A stretch of 64,000 bases of DNA, from IMG/VR virus record IMGVR_UViG_3300046517_002304, positions 186,001 to 250,000 of that record. One strand, given 5' to 3'. This stretch comes from a virus. Within the stretch, counting starts at the first letter, position 1. Each line of letters starts with the position of its first letter. The notes under the pieces are model-generated. The model made no database searches, was not told the DNA's origin, and worked only from the letters and a program-made list of their open reading frames with translations. Positions 17,940 through 27,123 of the stretch are shown here, piece by piece. Both the position numbers and the translations under genes were made by a program.

Positions 17940-18910
17940 AGAACATTAGTTTAGATCTAATTAGAGTTTGTGAAGCAGCCGCTATAGAAGCAGGCAAGCT
18001 TGTTGGCAGTGGAGATAAACTAGAAATTGACCGAGTCGCCACAGACGCTATGCGCAAGAGGTTAAATGAAATACGGTTCGCCGCCAAGGTAGTGGTTAGT
18101 GAAGGAAAGAAGGACGGAGCAGCGCATCTAGAGGGCGAATATGTTGGCTTGCTAGGACGACAGTTCGCCGAAAATTCTTCTGCTGCTAGTGTATCCGAAT
18201 ATAAAAATATACAAGACAGTAAGCCTAATACTTATGAAATCGCACTGGATTCAGTTGATGGCACCACTCCCACATCAATTAATGGAGCTGAAGCAATGAG
18301 CGTCTTAGCAGTTGCTAATGAAGATTGCATGTATGTTCCTCAAAACTTCTACATGAATAAACTGGCTTATGGTGCAAAAATACGGTCAAAAGTAAGGTTG
18401 AATATCTTAGATCCTATTGAGAGAAATGTTGAGCTATCCGCTTTTGCATTAGATAAAAAAATTAATAATCTAATGGTTGGGTTGTTAAACCGCCAAAGGC
18501 ATAATGACATAATAACAAGATTAAGAAAGATGGGAGTTAGACTAAAGCTTCTACAAGATTGTGATGTGTCTGGATGTATAGGAACATGTTTGCCAGAAAG
18601 TGATATTGATTTATTTTTTGGATTCGGTGGAGCGCCTGAATCCATCATAGCAACCGCGGCGATTAAATCCCTCAGAGGAGGATTTCAATCATATGAAGTA
18701 GACAGTAATTTTAAGCAATCTGGTGATGTGATGGACGAGAATGCTTTAATTAGAGGAGATTGTGTTTTTGTAGCTACAGGTGTTCTTAACGGCTCAATGC
18801 TCCGTGGCGTAAGATTTACAGAAGATGGATGTATAACTAACTCGGTATTCATGAGAAGTAAATCCGGAACAATTCGTTGGCTAACGACGCACCATAATCA
18901 CGAAATCTAG
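17936..18910 (+). CDS. glpX: Class II fructose-1,6-bisphosphatase (GlpX family)
   Basis: 324 residues, near the 336 of E. coli GlpX, and collinear with it. Residues matching the known GlpX metal and substrate sites are kept: D32 (GSGDKLEID), E56 (VSEGKKD), D105 and T110 (LDSVDGT) and E235 (GFGGAPES). The enzyme dephosphorylates fructose-1,6-bisphosphate; cyanobacterial relatives also use sedoheptulose-1,7-bisphosphate. It is coupled by ATGA to dCMP deaminase, so the phage may steer host carbon toward pentose phosphates for nucleotides (inference). Two usual acidic positions differ (K58, D108). Could be an inositol-phosphatase relative, but the collinearity argues for GlpX. Confidence 0.85.
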   Translation: MKNISLDLIRVCEAAAIEAGKLVGSGDKLEIDRVATDAMRKRLNEIRFAAKVVVSEGKKDGAAHLEGEYVGLLGRQFAENSSAASVSEYKNIQDSKPNTYEIALDSVDGTTPTSINGAEAMSVLAVANEDCMYVPQNFYMNKLAYGAKIRSKVRLNILDPIERNVELSAFALDKKINNLMVGLLNRQRHNDIITRLRKMGVRLKLLQDCDVSGCIGTCLPESDIDLFFGFGGAPESIIATAAIKSLRGGFQSYEVDSNFKQSGDVMDENALIRGDCVFVATGVLNGSMLRGVRFTEDGCITNSVFMRSKSGTIRWLTTHHNHEI

Positions 18911-18931
18911 AAACGATAACTAGTTTAATGA

Positions 18932-19696
18932 GTGAAGAAAAGTCCATTAGATAAATTTTATACAAAGCCAGAAGTGGCTAAATTCCTTATCAGTAAATTA
19001 AATTTATCTGATTTTGATCTAATCATTGAGCCATCTGCTGGCAATGGGGCTTTTTCTTCACAGATAGATAATTGTTTGGCTTTTGATATTTGTCCGGAAC
19101 ACCCATCAATCGTTGAGCAAGATTTTTTGTTGTATGAATATAATGGAAAAATTACTAGTAGTAAGATTCTTTGCATAGGCAACCCGCCATTTGGCAAACA
19201 GTGCTCTTTGGCCCTAAAGTTTATTAAAAAGTGCTCTGAGTTTTCTGATACTATAGCGTTTATTCTTCCTCTTTCTTTTAAAAAGTCTAGTATACAAAAT
19301 AAAATACCTAAAAGCTATCACCTATTCAACGAGGTGGATATACCCGAAGGTTCATTTTTAATAAATGGAATGTCTTGTTCTGTTCCTGTGGTTTTCCAGA
19401 TATGGAAAAACGAATATGTAGACAGACATCAAGAAGATAAGGTATATCCAGAAGGGTTTCAGTATACGAAGAAAAGCACGGCAAACTTGTCGGTTAGAAG
19501 AGTGGGGGTAAATGCAGGAAAAGCGTTTTACGATACCGATAAATCAGATCAATCACATTATTTTATAAAAACAGATGCCAATATTGTAGATGCTTTAAAC
19601 CGACATCAATGGCAACATAATAACACTGTTGGTCCAAGGTCTATATCTAAGCAAGAATTAAATAAAGTTATAAATGATATAATTAGCCAATTATAG
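18932..19696 (+). CDS. N6-adenine-type DNA methyltransferase (NPPF motif)
   Basis: 254 residues. SAM-binding motif IEPSAGNGAFSSQ near residues 32-44 and catalytic GNPPFGK near 80-86 define a gamma-type class I adenine methyltransferase. GTG start at 18932; the nearby ATG at 18928 is in another frame and stops at once. No nuclease is adjacent, so it is an orphan enzyme, perhaps protecting phage DNA from host restriction. Downstream of the GlpX gene by 21 bases and convergent with the gene at 20288. Confidence 0.75.
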   Translation: MKKSPLDKFYTKPEVAKFLISKLNLSDFDLIIEPSAGNGAFSSQIDNCLAFDICPEHPSIVEQDFLLYEYNGKITSSKILCIGNPPFGKQCSLALKFIKKCSEFSDTIAFILPLSFKKSSIQNKIPKSYHLFNEVDIPEGSFLINGMSCSVPVVFQIWKNEYVDRHQEDKVYPEGFQYTKKSTANLSVRRVGVNAGKAFYDTDKSDQSHYFIKTDANIVDALNRHQWQHNNTVGPRSISKQELNKVINDIISQL

Positions 19697-20288
19697 GCAC
19701 GTTAATTACGCCTTTAAAGGTAAATTGTTTATTATTAACTATATTCTCGCAAAACCAAACGATTTTACTGCCTTCTATATCATTAAACTCAGTAGGCATA
19801 TCTCCTATCTCGTTTAATGCTCTTTTATGAAAGAACAGGCCATTCAAAGACGATTCGTAGAAAAGCGTTTTTCTGTTTATAACTGCATACAGTATATCTT
19901 TATCACTTTTTGCGAAAGACAAGTACTTTCTTTCTATCTTTGTTTTTATCTTCGCTCCGGCCACAAATATAAAATTCCAGTCTACGGTTGTTGATTTTAC
20001 TCCAGAGTTTATAATTCCACATATGGTCTGGTCGCGTTTAGCGGCAATTTTGTTTTGCAGATCTATCGATTGAACTATTTTTATTTGTTCTTTTGTAAGC
20101 TGTGATGAACACGCAATAACCATTGGGTGATTAGGATAATAAATTCTGATGCTCCTAAGGGTATCTTGAATTTGCTTGATATTAAAAATCGGCAAAAGCA
20201 CTATAAATCCAAACTTATAATCCTGTTTGGCTTCTGGTTCTATTTTCTGCTTTGATTCTCTCGCCGCAAGCATTGAAGTAAGCGTCAT
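19683..20288 (-). CDS. Hypothetical protein, possibly glycosyltransferase GT-A-like
   Basis: 201 residues. Begins overlapping the upstream methyltransferase by 74 bases but has its own good ribosome site (AGGAG, 9 bases before the ATG). From residue 25 it reads FGFIVLLPIFNIKQIQDTLRSIR, like the first strand and helix of GT2 glycosyltransferases, and later shows a domain of similar size, but no DxD is evident. Could be a degenerate sugar transferase. Confidence 0.6.
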   Translation of the reverse strand: MTLTSMLAARESKQKIEPEAKQDYKFGFIVLLPIFNIKQIQDTLRSIRIYYPNHPMVIACSSQLTKEQIKIVQSIDLQNKIAAKRDQTICGIINSGVKSTTVDWNFIFVAGAKIKTKIERKYLSFAKSDKDILYAVINRKTLFYESSLNGLFFHKRALNEIGDMPTEFNDIEGSKIVWFCENIVNNKQFTFKGVINVPIIG

Positions 20289-20961
20289 CTTTTTCCACTC
20301 CTATATAATTTCTGTTTTCTCTTAAGCATGCGATGGCTGTTGTTCCGCTGCCGATACATGGGTCTAATACTAAGTCGCCTTCTTTTGTGTATGTTCTTAT
20401 AATATATCGGCAAAGATCAATCGGCTTCTGTGTTGGATGAACTGGTTTGCCTTCACTCTCTGCTGTTTTAAAGTAGATAATAGACCTTGGATATCTTACG
20501 CCATTATTATCATTTCTAAATTGACTGTCTCTAACAGCGCCATACACTTCTGTAATTTTTTTACCAGGCTTTGCCTTATAGCTACTTCCATTAGTCATTT
20601 GTGGATAGTAAGGAGTTTTTCCATTACAAAAAACAAGTAAAGATTCGTGTGATTTCAGTGGCTTCTTCTTAGCATCCAAGAAATTGCTCGCCTTGCTTTT
20701 TTCCCATATCCATTCATATTTAAATTTATCAATCTGCGATACTAGTAAAGTAGACGTAAATGGTTGAGATGAAAACATAATTATCGGACAATTTGCTTTA
20801 GCAACTCTCCATAGTTGTTCCCATAACTTAGTTAGGTCAATGCGGCAATCCCACTTGCATTGCGTTGTTCCGTACGGCAAGTCACATAAAATTAAATCGA
20901 TTGATTTTTCTTGTACTGCTGGCAATACATTGAATAAATCATCATGATATATTTGGTTCAT
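20215..20961 (-). CDS. DNA N6-adenine/N4-cytosine methyltransferase (DLPYG motif)
   Basis: 248 residues. Catalytic LCDLPYGTTQCKWD near residues 25-38 and the SAM motif LDPCIGSGTTAIA near 207-219, with HPTQKP before it: the beta-class order typical of phage orphan methyltransferases. Sits at the end of the tail-fibre genes; its stop overlaps no fibre gene, and its ATG abuts the fibre stop at 20961. Probably modifies phage DNA to evade restriction. Confidence 0.85.
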   Translation of the reverse strand: MNQIYHDDLFNVLPAVQEKSIDLILCDLPYGTTQCKWDCRIDLTKLWEQLWRVAKANCPIIMFSSQPFTSTLLVSQIDKFKYEWIWEKSKASNFLDAKKKPLKSHESLLVFCNGKTPYYPQMTNGSSYKAKPGKKITEVYGAVRDSQFRNDNNGVRYPRSIIYFKTAESEGKPVHPTQKPIDLCRYIIRTYTKEGDLVLDPCIGSGTTAIACLRENRNYIGVEKDDAYFNACGERIKAENRTRSQTGL

Positions 20962-21713
20962 TAAATTAAGGCAAAGTCAAAATCAATCTGAACAACATCA
21001 GTGTTTAATAAAGTTGCATTAAACTGAAATGTTCCGGCTGAACTCAATATTTCTGTGTACATTAAACTAACCCAAGTAGTTGAAACTCCAACTCTAGGTA
21101 CGCTTGTGGTGGTAGTTTCACTTAATCTAATCCCATTGACATATACGCGCAGGGTTCCTGAAACATATGGAGTGCCACCGCTTGTTGTCTTATAATTTAG
21201 ATGATTGGTTGTGTATGGGACTACTGAGTAAAAATGCGATACTGGAGCGTAAATTACGTCAGCGGACAACTTACCGGCTGTATAGTTCCACTCGATTGTA
21301 TCGCTGCCGATTAAAGATATTTGTCCTGTGGAAAAATCTGTAGTATTTGACATTGTGTCAACTTGGATAGTTAAGCTATTCGCATTGCTAGCAACAGTGT
21401 TTAGCTTAATTCTTTCGCCAAATTCCATTCTAACAAAGCTACCAGAATCAGTATGATCATCTATAAGATGCATTGAATTATTAACAGCAGTTGTTTTGAG
21501 CGTTCCATCAGCATTCAAACTAACGTTTAGTCTTGTTGCTAGGCTTCCAGATGTGCCTTGAGCTAACTCAAGAATACCAGTGCTGTTGTCCACGGCATCA
21601 TTTATAACAACAGCTTGTACGGATATGTCCTGTAGCGGAATATTGTCAGTAGAAACCTCGTATGGCTCTAGGCCAGTAAAAAAACGAATAGGTATGTTTG
21701 TTAAATCGGGCAT
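20961..21713 (-). CDS. Putative tail fibre / receptor-binding protein
   Basis: 250 residues, Ser/Thr/Asn-rich and beta-type throughout, no signal peptide. The N-terminus (IPIRFFTGLEPYEV) could attach to the preceding fibre protein. Lies at the distal end of the baseplate gene series, where tail fibres normally lie. Preceded by GAGAG ribosome site. No specific family recognised. Confidence 0.65.
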   Translation of the reverse strand: MPDLTNIPIRFFTGLEPYEVSTDNIPLQDISVQAVVINDAVDNSTGILELAQGTSGSLATRLNVSLNADGTLKTTAVNNSMHLIDDHTDSGSFVRMEFGERIKLNTVASNANSLTIQVDTMSNTTDFSTGQISLIGSDTIEWNYTAGKLSADVIYAPVSHFYSVVPYTTNHLNYKTTSGGTPYVSGTLRVYVNGIRLSETTTTSVPRVGVSTTWVSLMYTEILSSAGTFQFNATLLNTDVVQIDFDFALI

Positions 21714-21728
21714 TGTTGTTTCTCTCTA

Positions 21729-22211
21729 TTAAACCAATTCTAGATCCCAGACAATCGTAATTTGAATAGCCGAGGTTTTTGTTATGACGGGGAATGTAAA
21801 CATTGAAAATAAATCACCATTAGCCATCTGTAGCGCAATTTCACTAAGAGAACTGCCGTTCCCGTCAGAAGAACTTAAAACTGCCGTTATGTGAAGTAAA
21901 TTGGTGTTAACTGAATCAATACTAACTGATACCGGCTTACTTAGCAACGTTGCTCCGAACAACCCAGTTCTTGATGGGTCTATTGTTTTAGGTGTTGAGC
22001 CAGAAACCCCATTAGTTCCTACTAATAAAGTTGTAATGTAAAAACTAAAAACGGTGTCGATAGCGTTTGCTAAGCACGCAGCAAGAGCAGACTTTCCGCC
22101 ATTTAAAACAGTATTGCTGCGAGAAATTATAGTTTGTTCGCCCGTATCAAGATTATCAATCACCATCTTGACGAATCCATTACACTTTGTGCTGTCAATA
22201 ATATTTGTCAT
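21729..22211 (-). CDS. Putative tail fibre/collar-type structural protein
   Basis: 160 residues. A C-terminal stretch of type SLSEIALQMANGDLFSMF followed by FPVITKTSAIQITIVWDLEL resembles a short conserved module of phage tail-fibre proteins. ATGA overlap with the gpI-like gene indicates coupled translation and stoichiometry with the baseplate. Role as a fibre-attachment protein is inference. Confidence 0.65.
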   Translation of the reverse strand: MTNIIDSTKCNGFVKMVIDNLDTGEQTIISRSNTVLNGGKSALAACLANAIDTVFSFYITTLLVGTNGVSGSTPKTIDPSRTGLFGATLLSKPVSVSIDSVNTNLLHITAVLSSSDGNGSSLSEIALQMANGDLFSMFTFPVITKTSAIQITIVWDLELV

Positions 22212-25111
22212 GCTTCTACCTTCTCAATTATAAATGATACTTTTTCACTCTGTCTTACGTTATCGCTGAATCCAGGTATTCCTTCATATGAAAGCATGGC
22301 TCCGACACTTTCCGAAGTAATCGTCACCACATCATTCCCGCTTCTATCTATTTTTCTGAATACATGGTCTTCTATATTTACGTTTTGTGTTTTGTTATAC
22401 TGCACGATTGAGTATGTGATAGGGGTACCTGCTAGCCCCCAATTTACCTTGTATCCACTAATATAAATATTAGTTCCAGTCCATTGTGATACTTTATAAT
22501 AGTTTCCGTTAAAAAGTATTAGATAATTCTCTTTAAATTTACTATCGGTGTCCGCCACTCCATCTGTAGATTGGCCATGTCCGTTTGCAATTCCTAGTCC
22601 AGCTTCGTAATCCACTCCGGACACAATACGCATTCCTCCTGTGTCTAGGTATCCGCGAGTATTGTCAACAAGTCGCTTTAATATTCTAATATTAGCAGTC
22701 CCAACTGCTGTCCCGGCCGAGTATGCGTCAACGTATGCTTTGTTAGACGCATTAAACCCTGATATCGGATATTGGTTAGACTTATAAAGAACATAATAAC
22801 CAATGTTAACTTCAAACCCATTTACGATATCATCCAGAAGCTCAACTCTACCTCTGTTTTGAATGTTGATACTTCCAGTAGTGCTGCTAGTTATTGTATT
22901 GCTAAGATTGTCTTTAAGCTGATAGCTTAACCCGCTAATATTTGCGCCTGGCCACGCATTAATTAATAATGTATTGTTTGGAAGTATTTCATTAATAGCG
23001 TATGTGCCAGGATTTGTGCCATTAGAAATTACCACGTTCCACGAAGATGTGACTGCATATTGCGTAAAATCAATATTTGAATCACTAAAGATAAAAAGAT
23101 TGTCCTGAAAAATGCTTGCGGAAATATCTGTATAAACAATATTGCTAAGGCGAAAATGATGTTCTCCAACCTCTAATGGATACGATAATGTATCTGGGCT
23201 GCCTTGGTTTATATGTACTCTATATTTTTCTGATACACTACATGTATAGTTGCCTGCCGCTGTTCCGGAAAGAATTTCCAATAAGTTGCTCCCGCCATTT
23301 AACCCAATTTCATCAAAACGGATAAGCGGAGCATATAAAACGTACTCTTGATTAAAACCATTGCCCGAAACAGAATTAATAACAGTAGTCCGTGTTGCTA
23401 ATGAGATTCTGTTTAATGCATTGAAACTACTATCAATTCCACCGGAAATCGGCATTGCCCTGTTGAATCTTGCTTCGGCACCGGCCAACACGTTATCGCT
23501 GGGAGTGTATTGTATTAGAAAATCTACGCTCTCTACTGGTGGAATGATTATATCATAAAATGAACTTGAATAACTTAGGTTTTGTGGCACAAGGTGGAAT
23601 GGTTTATATTCTCTAATTATATCATTTGTTTCAGACAGCCTATCATCAGATAGGTCATTAATTGTAACATCAATATTAAACTTGCTACTTCTGCAACAAC
23701 TGCAAGTATCTAAAAATGACTTATCTAAATCACATGGGTTCGTAGAATCTCGTTTGGAACCATTGTATTCATCCATATTATAAATGTTTTCGCTATATGG
23801 AAACTCTGTTCTCACTTGCCCAAATATAATTGGATCTACGAAAGGATGCTTAACGCTGCAAATTACATCAAACATCGAATCTGCTTCAGTGATAAGCCTT
23901 ACGTTCCAGTTTTTAGGAGGATACGCAACCGTAACTTCATCTCTTAGGTCGGCTAGCGGTAAAGATCTTATGTAATTTTCTATAGGCTGACTGACTACAG
24001 GACTAATCTTATAAATAACATCTAGGAAATCGCCCTCGGCCAAAACAATTGGAGATGTAGCGCTTTCTCCAATCCATGTCATGGTCGTAATGCCATCGCT
24101 GTTAGAAAATGTCACATAATCATTTAGAATTAACGACATGTACGATGATGTATTTGCTGGTCTAATTGATATAGAAAAATTACTTCCATCTTCTGGAAGA
24201 ATTGCTAGTTTAGCTAAAACAAAGATTGTCTGGCTATCTTCGGAAACTTTAATTCCTTCTTGCCACGTAGACGGCGATACTATTTGCCATAACATAGAAA
24301 AGCTATTAAGCGTGATTCCAGCATTGGCAAGCGCGTTCGTTAATCCGATCAGAGTGCCTTTTTGCTTGTATAACGGAATAGCTTGTTTTATCTGTCTTCT
24401 CCATAGAGTCACATCTTGTGATCTTAGTTTTAGACCGAACAATCCCGCAAGGTAAGGCAACAAGGTTTGCGGAGTAGCATTAGCATCGATCAAATCTACT
24501 GTCTGATTGACCATGTCCTCAATAAACGTGAACAGCTTTGCTACTGCTGTATTGTACCTAGAAATTACATCTGGAGACAAATCACTTTCCGACATTTGAT
24601 TACTCATAAAATCTGGCATATATCGGCTTAATAGAGTCGTATACTTTTCAGGATTTGTATGATGCGTAGGAATGCTAGTGGTTTCTTTAGTGTCACCAGA
24701 AATAAAAAATTGATAAAAATTAGAAAGTTGATCGCTTGTGTTCAGAGTCCATGTCCAACAGATGTAATAATCGCCTTCGCGATAATTCGGTTGCCAAGTA
24801 AATGTAAAGGTTCCGGTAGAAACATGCCGTATGGTTGAAGCACTTGGGCTAGAAGAATTCCAGGCAGCAATGCCATCACTGCCCAATACGGTGGTTGGAA
24901 TGGTTTTGCTAAAGAAGGTATCATAACTCATTTCCGGCTCAACTTCAATTACTTCTTTGAAATTACCATTAAAGAAACTTCTTTCAACGTAGTTGATGGT
25001 CACTAAGTCAATAGTGTCCGGGTCAACTAGATTACCGTCGTTATCTGTTGTGGTTATAGTAAATAAAATCTCATCAGAGATTGTTGGGTTTTGATCGATT
25101 GTTATTGTCAT
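22208..25111 (-). CDS. Baseplate wedge/tail protein with P2 gpI-like domain
   Basis: 967 residues. Residues about 165-290 (MPDFM, PYLAGLFGLKL, IPLYKQKGTLIGLTNALA) match the P2 gpI tail-protein domain, the module that links baseplate wedge to fibres. The N-terminal 150 residues are an Ig-like beta domain; the C-terminal 500 residues are beta-rich, with a Cys cluster TCSCC near 480. It follows the gp6-like gene with an ATGA overlap, the order seen in contractile tails (gp25, gp6/gpJ, gpI). In size it is comparable to T4 gp7 (1032 residues). Confidence 0.8.
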   Translation of the reverse strand: MTITIDQNPTISDEILFTITTTDNDGNLVDPDTIDLVTINYVERSFFNGNFKEVIEVEPEMSYDTFFSKTIPTTVLGSDGIAAWNSSSPSASTIRHVSTGTFTFTWQPNYREGDYYICWTWTLNTSDQLSNFYQFFISGDTKETTSIPTHHTNPEKYTTLLSRYMPDFMSNQMSESDLSPDVISRYNTAVAKLFTFIEDMVNQTVDLIDANATPQTLLPYLAGLFGLKLRSQDVTLWRRQIKQAIPLYKQKGTLIGLTNALANAGITLNSFSMLWQIVSPSTWQEGIKVSEDSQTIFVLAKLAILPEDGSNFSISIRPANTSSYMSLILNDYVTFSNSDGITTMTWIGESATSPIVLAEGDFLDVIYKISPVVSQPIENYIRSLPLADLRDEVTVAYPPKNWNVRLITEADSMFDVICSVKHPFVDPIIFGQVRTEFPYSENIYNMDEYNGSKRDSTNPCDLDKSFLDTCSCCRSSKFNIDVTINDLSDDRLSETNDIIREYKPFHLVPQNLSYSSSFYDIIIPPVESVDFLIQYTPSDNVLAGAEARFNRAMPISGGIDSSFNALNRISLATRTTVINSVSGNGFNQEYVLYAPLIRFDEIGLNGGSNLLEILSGTAAGNYTCSVSEKYRVHINQGSPDTLSYPLEVGEHHFRLSNIVYTDISASIFQDNLFIFSDSNIDFTQYAVTSSWNVVISNGTNPGTYAINEILPNNTLLINAWPGANISGLSYQLKDNLSNTITSSTTGSINIQNRGRVELLDDIVNGFEVNIGYYVLYKSNQYPISGFNASNKAYVDAYSAGTAVGTANIRILKRLVDNTRGYLDTGGMRIVSGVDYEAGLGIANGHGQSTDGVADTDSKFKENYLILFNGNYYKVSQWTGTNIYISGYKVNWGLAGTPITYSIVQYNKTQNVNIEDHVFRKIDRSGNDVVTITSESVGAMLSYEGIPGFSDNVRQSEKVSFIIEKVEA

Positions 25112-26661
25112 TGGAAGCTAAATGAGACACTTATAGTATCTGGCCTTATAATTTCATAGTATTTTGCCACAACCGTTTCTCCAGAATTACCTGGGTCATT
25201 TGTGGTGAATGTCGTTGAAAAACTAATAATTTGTTGTATAGAAGATAAAGATTTTACTAAATCAGAGGCGTTAAGTGTTTGTCCATATTCCCAGTTGGCT
25301 AGGGCGAAGAAGTTATTTATAGCTGAATTTACTGCGCTTTCTATATTAGACTGAGCGTTTCTATAAAACTTATCAACTATTAGATCTACAGAAACATCTG
25401 TATTAATAACCACGCCATCTCTCAAGCAAACCGAAACTCCCATCATAGACTGTGCGTTGATAGCATCTAATAATGCGCTCTTAAGAGAGTCATTGGCAAC
25501 TTGTAAGCCGCTAGTCCCACTTAAAGCAAGCACATAAACATCTACAATGTTAGCTGCGCAGCCATAGTTCCTTAAAACCGCTACAGATTTGCCGATTTGC
25601 CCGTTGTATGGAGTAGCGAACTGGTCAGCGAAAGTCTGGTAATCAGTATCGGAAACAATTCTACCCTGCATTTTAACATACCTTGGCAGTTTACTCTTAA
25701 CATCATCAATCGTATCGCCGTCGTATCCAAAGTTGCTAGCTGTGTAATTAGAAAAATTAACTGCTGCGGCAATACCGAATCCGTCTAAAGTAAAAGTTCT
25801 ATAAGTAGAAATAGCCCCAGAAACAATGTTGCTGCTTGTCCCGCCACCCACTCTATATTGTACAACAATATTTGCTCCTGACGTAGGGAATAGGCCAGAT
25901 TGTGTATTGCCGAATATAATGAACGCATTATAATTTGAATCAAATTCAAGGCGGTATTCTTTTCTAGGATTGGAGTCGGTAAAGTAATCAACCTCATTCC
26001 ATGTTGAGCCATCTACTATTACAGTCACGCTGTCAAAAATAACAGGATGATTTGATAGCTGAAAATTTTGATTAGCTAATCCGGTGCCGAGGAAGGTATC
26101 AATAAATGTTTGTCCTTGCACCCCAACTATAGAAGTATTTGACAGATTCCCAGCAGGTATAATTATGTCTTGGTTAAATATTGGGTTATTATTAGAGTCG
26201 GCAACAAATAACTCATATACTACCGAATTGTTGTTAGACACCGCAGTAACCGCAACACCAGACGGGATAATCAGATCACCAGGCAGGACCGTGTTGATGG
26301 TGGCAGCAAACATTGCTACTGCTGGAATTGGTGGGGTTGGCTTAAAACCGACTGATTCTGCTATACGAAAAGCATTTTCTGTTTCCGTGACCGTGCCAAT
26401 AAAAACTTCCTGTATAATTTGATCTTGCTTAAATGACAGTGTGTCAAATAAAAATGCCTGAGGTTCGATAAGTAAAAATGCTAAGGATGACTCAATAAAA
26501 TCATTAAAGTCAGACGGAAACTGTTCTTTGATTAGATTTCTTAATCTAAACTTTAAAGAGTAAAAGTCTTGGTTGGTATAATTAATGTTCGTTAGGCTAT
26601 TGTTTGGAGCCAAGGATGATTGGTCTAATGGGGTTTGTTCAAAGGTACAGTTTGTTGTCAT
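25108..26661 (-). CDS. Baseplate wedge protein, gp6/gpJ-like
   Basis: 517 residues. The start NYTNQDFYSLKFRLRNLIKEQFP followed by ESSLAFLLIEPQAF and the wedge-type strand pattern ALFAATINTVLPGDLIIPSGVAV match the baseplate J/gp6 family that forms the inner wedge ring. Located directly after gp25 and before the gpI-like gene, as in other contractile injection machines. Overlaps the next gene by ATGA. Strong by motif and order. Confidence 0.82.
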   Translation of the reverse strand: MTTNCTFEQTPLDQSSLAPNNSLTNINYTNQDFYSLKFRLRNLIKEQFPSDFNDFIESSLAFLLIEPQAFLFDTLSFKQDQIIQEVFIGTVTETENAFRIAESVGFKPTPPIPAVAMFAATINTVLPGDLIIPSGVAVTAVSNNNSVVYELFVADSNNNPIFNQDIIIPAGNLSNTSIVGVQGQTFIDTFLGTGLANQNFQLSNHPVIFDSVTVIVDGSTWNEVDYFTDSNPRKEYRLEFDSNYNAFIIFGNTQSGLFPTSGANIVVQYRVGGGTSSNIVSGAISTYRTFTLDGFGIAAAVNFSNYTASNFGYDGDTIDDVKSKLPRYVKMQGRIVSDTDYQTFADQFATPYNGQIGKSVAVLRNYGCAANIVDVYVLALSGTSGLQVANDSLKSALLDAINAQSMMGVSVCLRDGVVINTDVSVDLIVDKFYRNAQSNIESAVNSAINNFFALANWEYGQTLNASDLVKSLSSIQQIISFSTTFTTNDPGNSGETVVAKYYEIIRPDTISVSFSFQ

Positions 26662-26667
26662 AATGGT

Positions 26668-27084
26668 TTAGCCTACGGGCAGTTGTAGAACTAATGTGTC
26701 TACTGCCGTTAAATTGTCAAATTGTGCGAATTGTATAGTAATAGTCATTAGGTGCTGGTCGCTTTCGGAAAGATTATTTGGGTTCTGCGCATTTGCCGTT
26801 TCCGATGATACTGCTGTTATTTGTGTAATAGATACTCTTGGCTCCCATTTACTTATAGCGCTTTTAATTAATGAAACCACCTGCGCCTCTAAAGCGGCGT
26901 TATTTTGCTGGAATAGAGCCGAACTTAGTCCAGTCCCGAAGGACGGCAACATCACTCTTTCGCCAAAATTAGTAAGCAAAAGTATCAATAAATCACTTTT
27001 AATAGTGGAAGTATCAGCTATTTTTGCGAAATAACCTTGACTATTTTTTTGTATAGGGTATTTGAGACCGAGGAAGTTGGGCAT
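26668..27084 (-). CDS. Baseplate wedge protein gp25-like
   Basis: 138 residues, the length of T4 gp25 (132). The pattern of an N-terminal linker, SDLLILLLTNFGERVMLPSFGTGL and IKSAISKWEPRVSI is characteristic of the gp25/IraD-like wedge family, which seeds sheath assembly. A full TATAAATA box (27091-27098) lies 6 bases upstream of the ATG. Just 6 bases separate it from gp6-like gene. Confidence 0.87.
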   Translation of the reverse strand: MPNFLGLKYPIQKNSQGYFAKIADTSTIKSDLLILLLTNFGERVMLPSFGTGLSSALFQQNNAALEAQVVSLIKSAISKWEPRVSITQITAVSSETANAQNPNNLSESDQHLMTITIQFAQFDNLTAVDTLVLQLPVG

Positions 27085-27090
27085 TTAGTT

Positions 27091-27098
27091 TATTTATA
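27091..27098 (-). promoter_or_regulatory. T4-late promoter, exact TATAAATA
   Basis: Minus-strand TATAAATA identical to the T4 late consensus, ending 6 bases before the gp25-like ATG at 27084. Drives the gp25-gp6-gpI series; predicted transcript has nearly no leader. Confidence 0.65.
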
Positions 27099-27123
27099 GA
27101 AGAATTAATACTAAATTAGTGCT

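Noticed and set aside
22134-24455. Several plus-strand open frames of 60-110 codons over the baseplate genes
   Set aside because: They lie wholly antisense to the gpI-like gene, have no ribosome sites, and read as low-information sequence.
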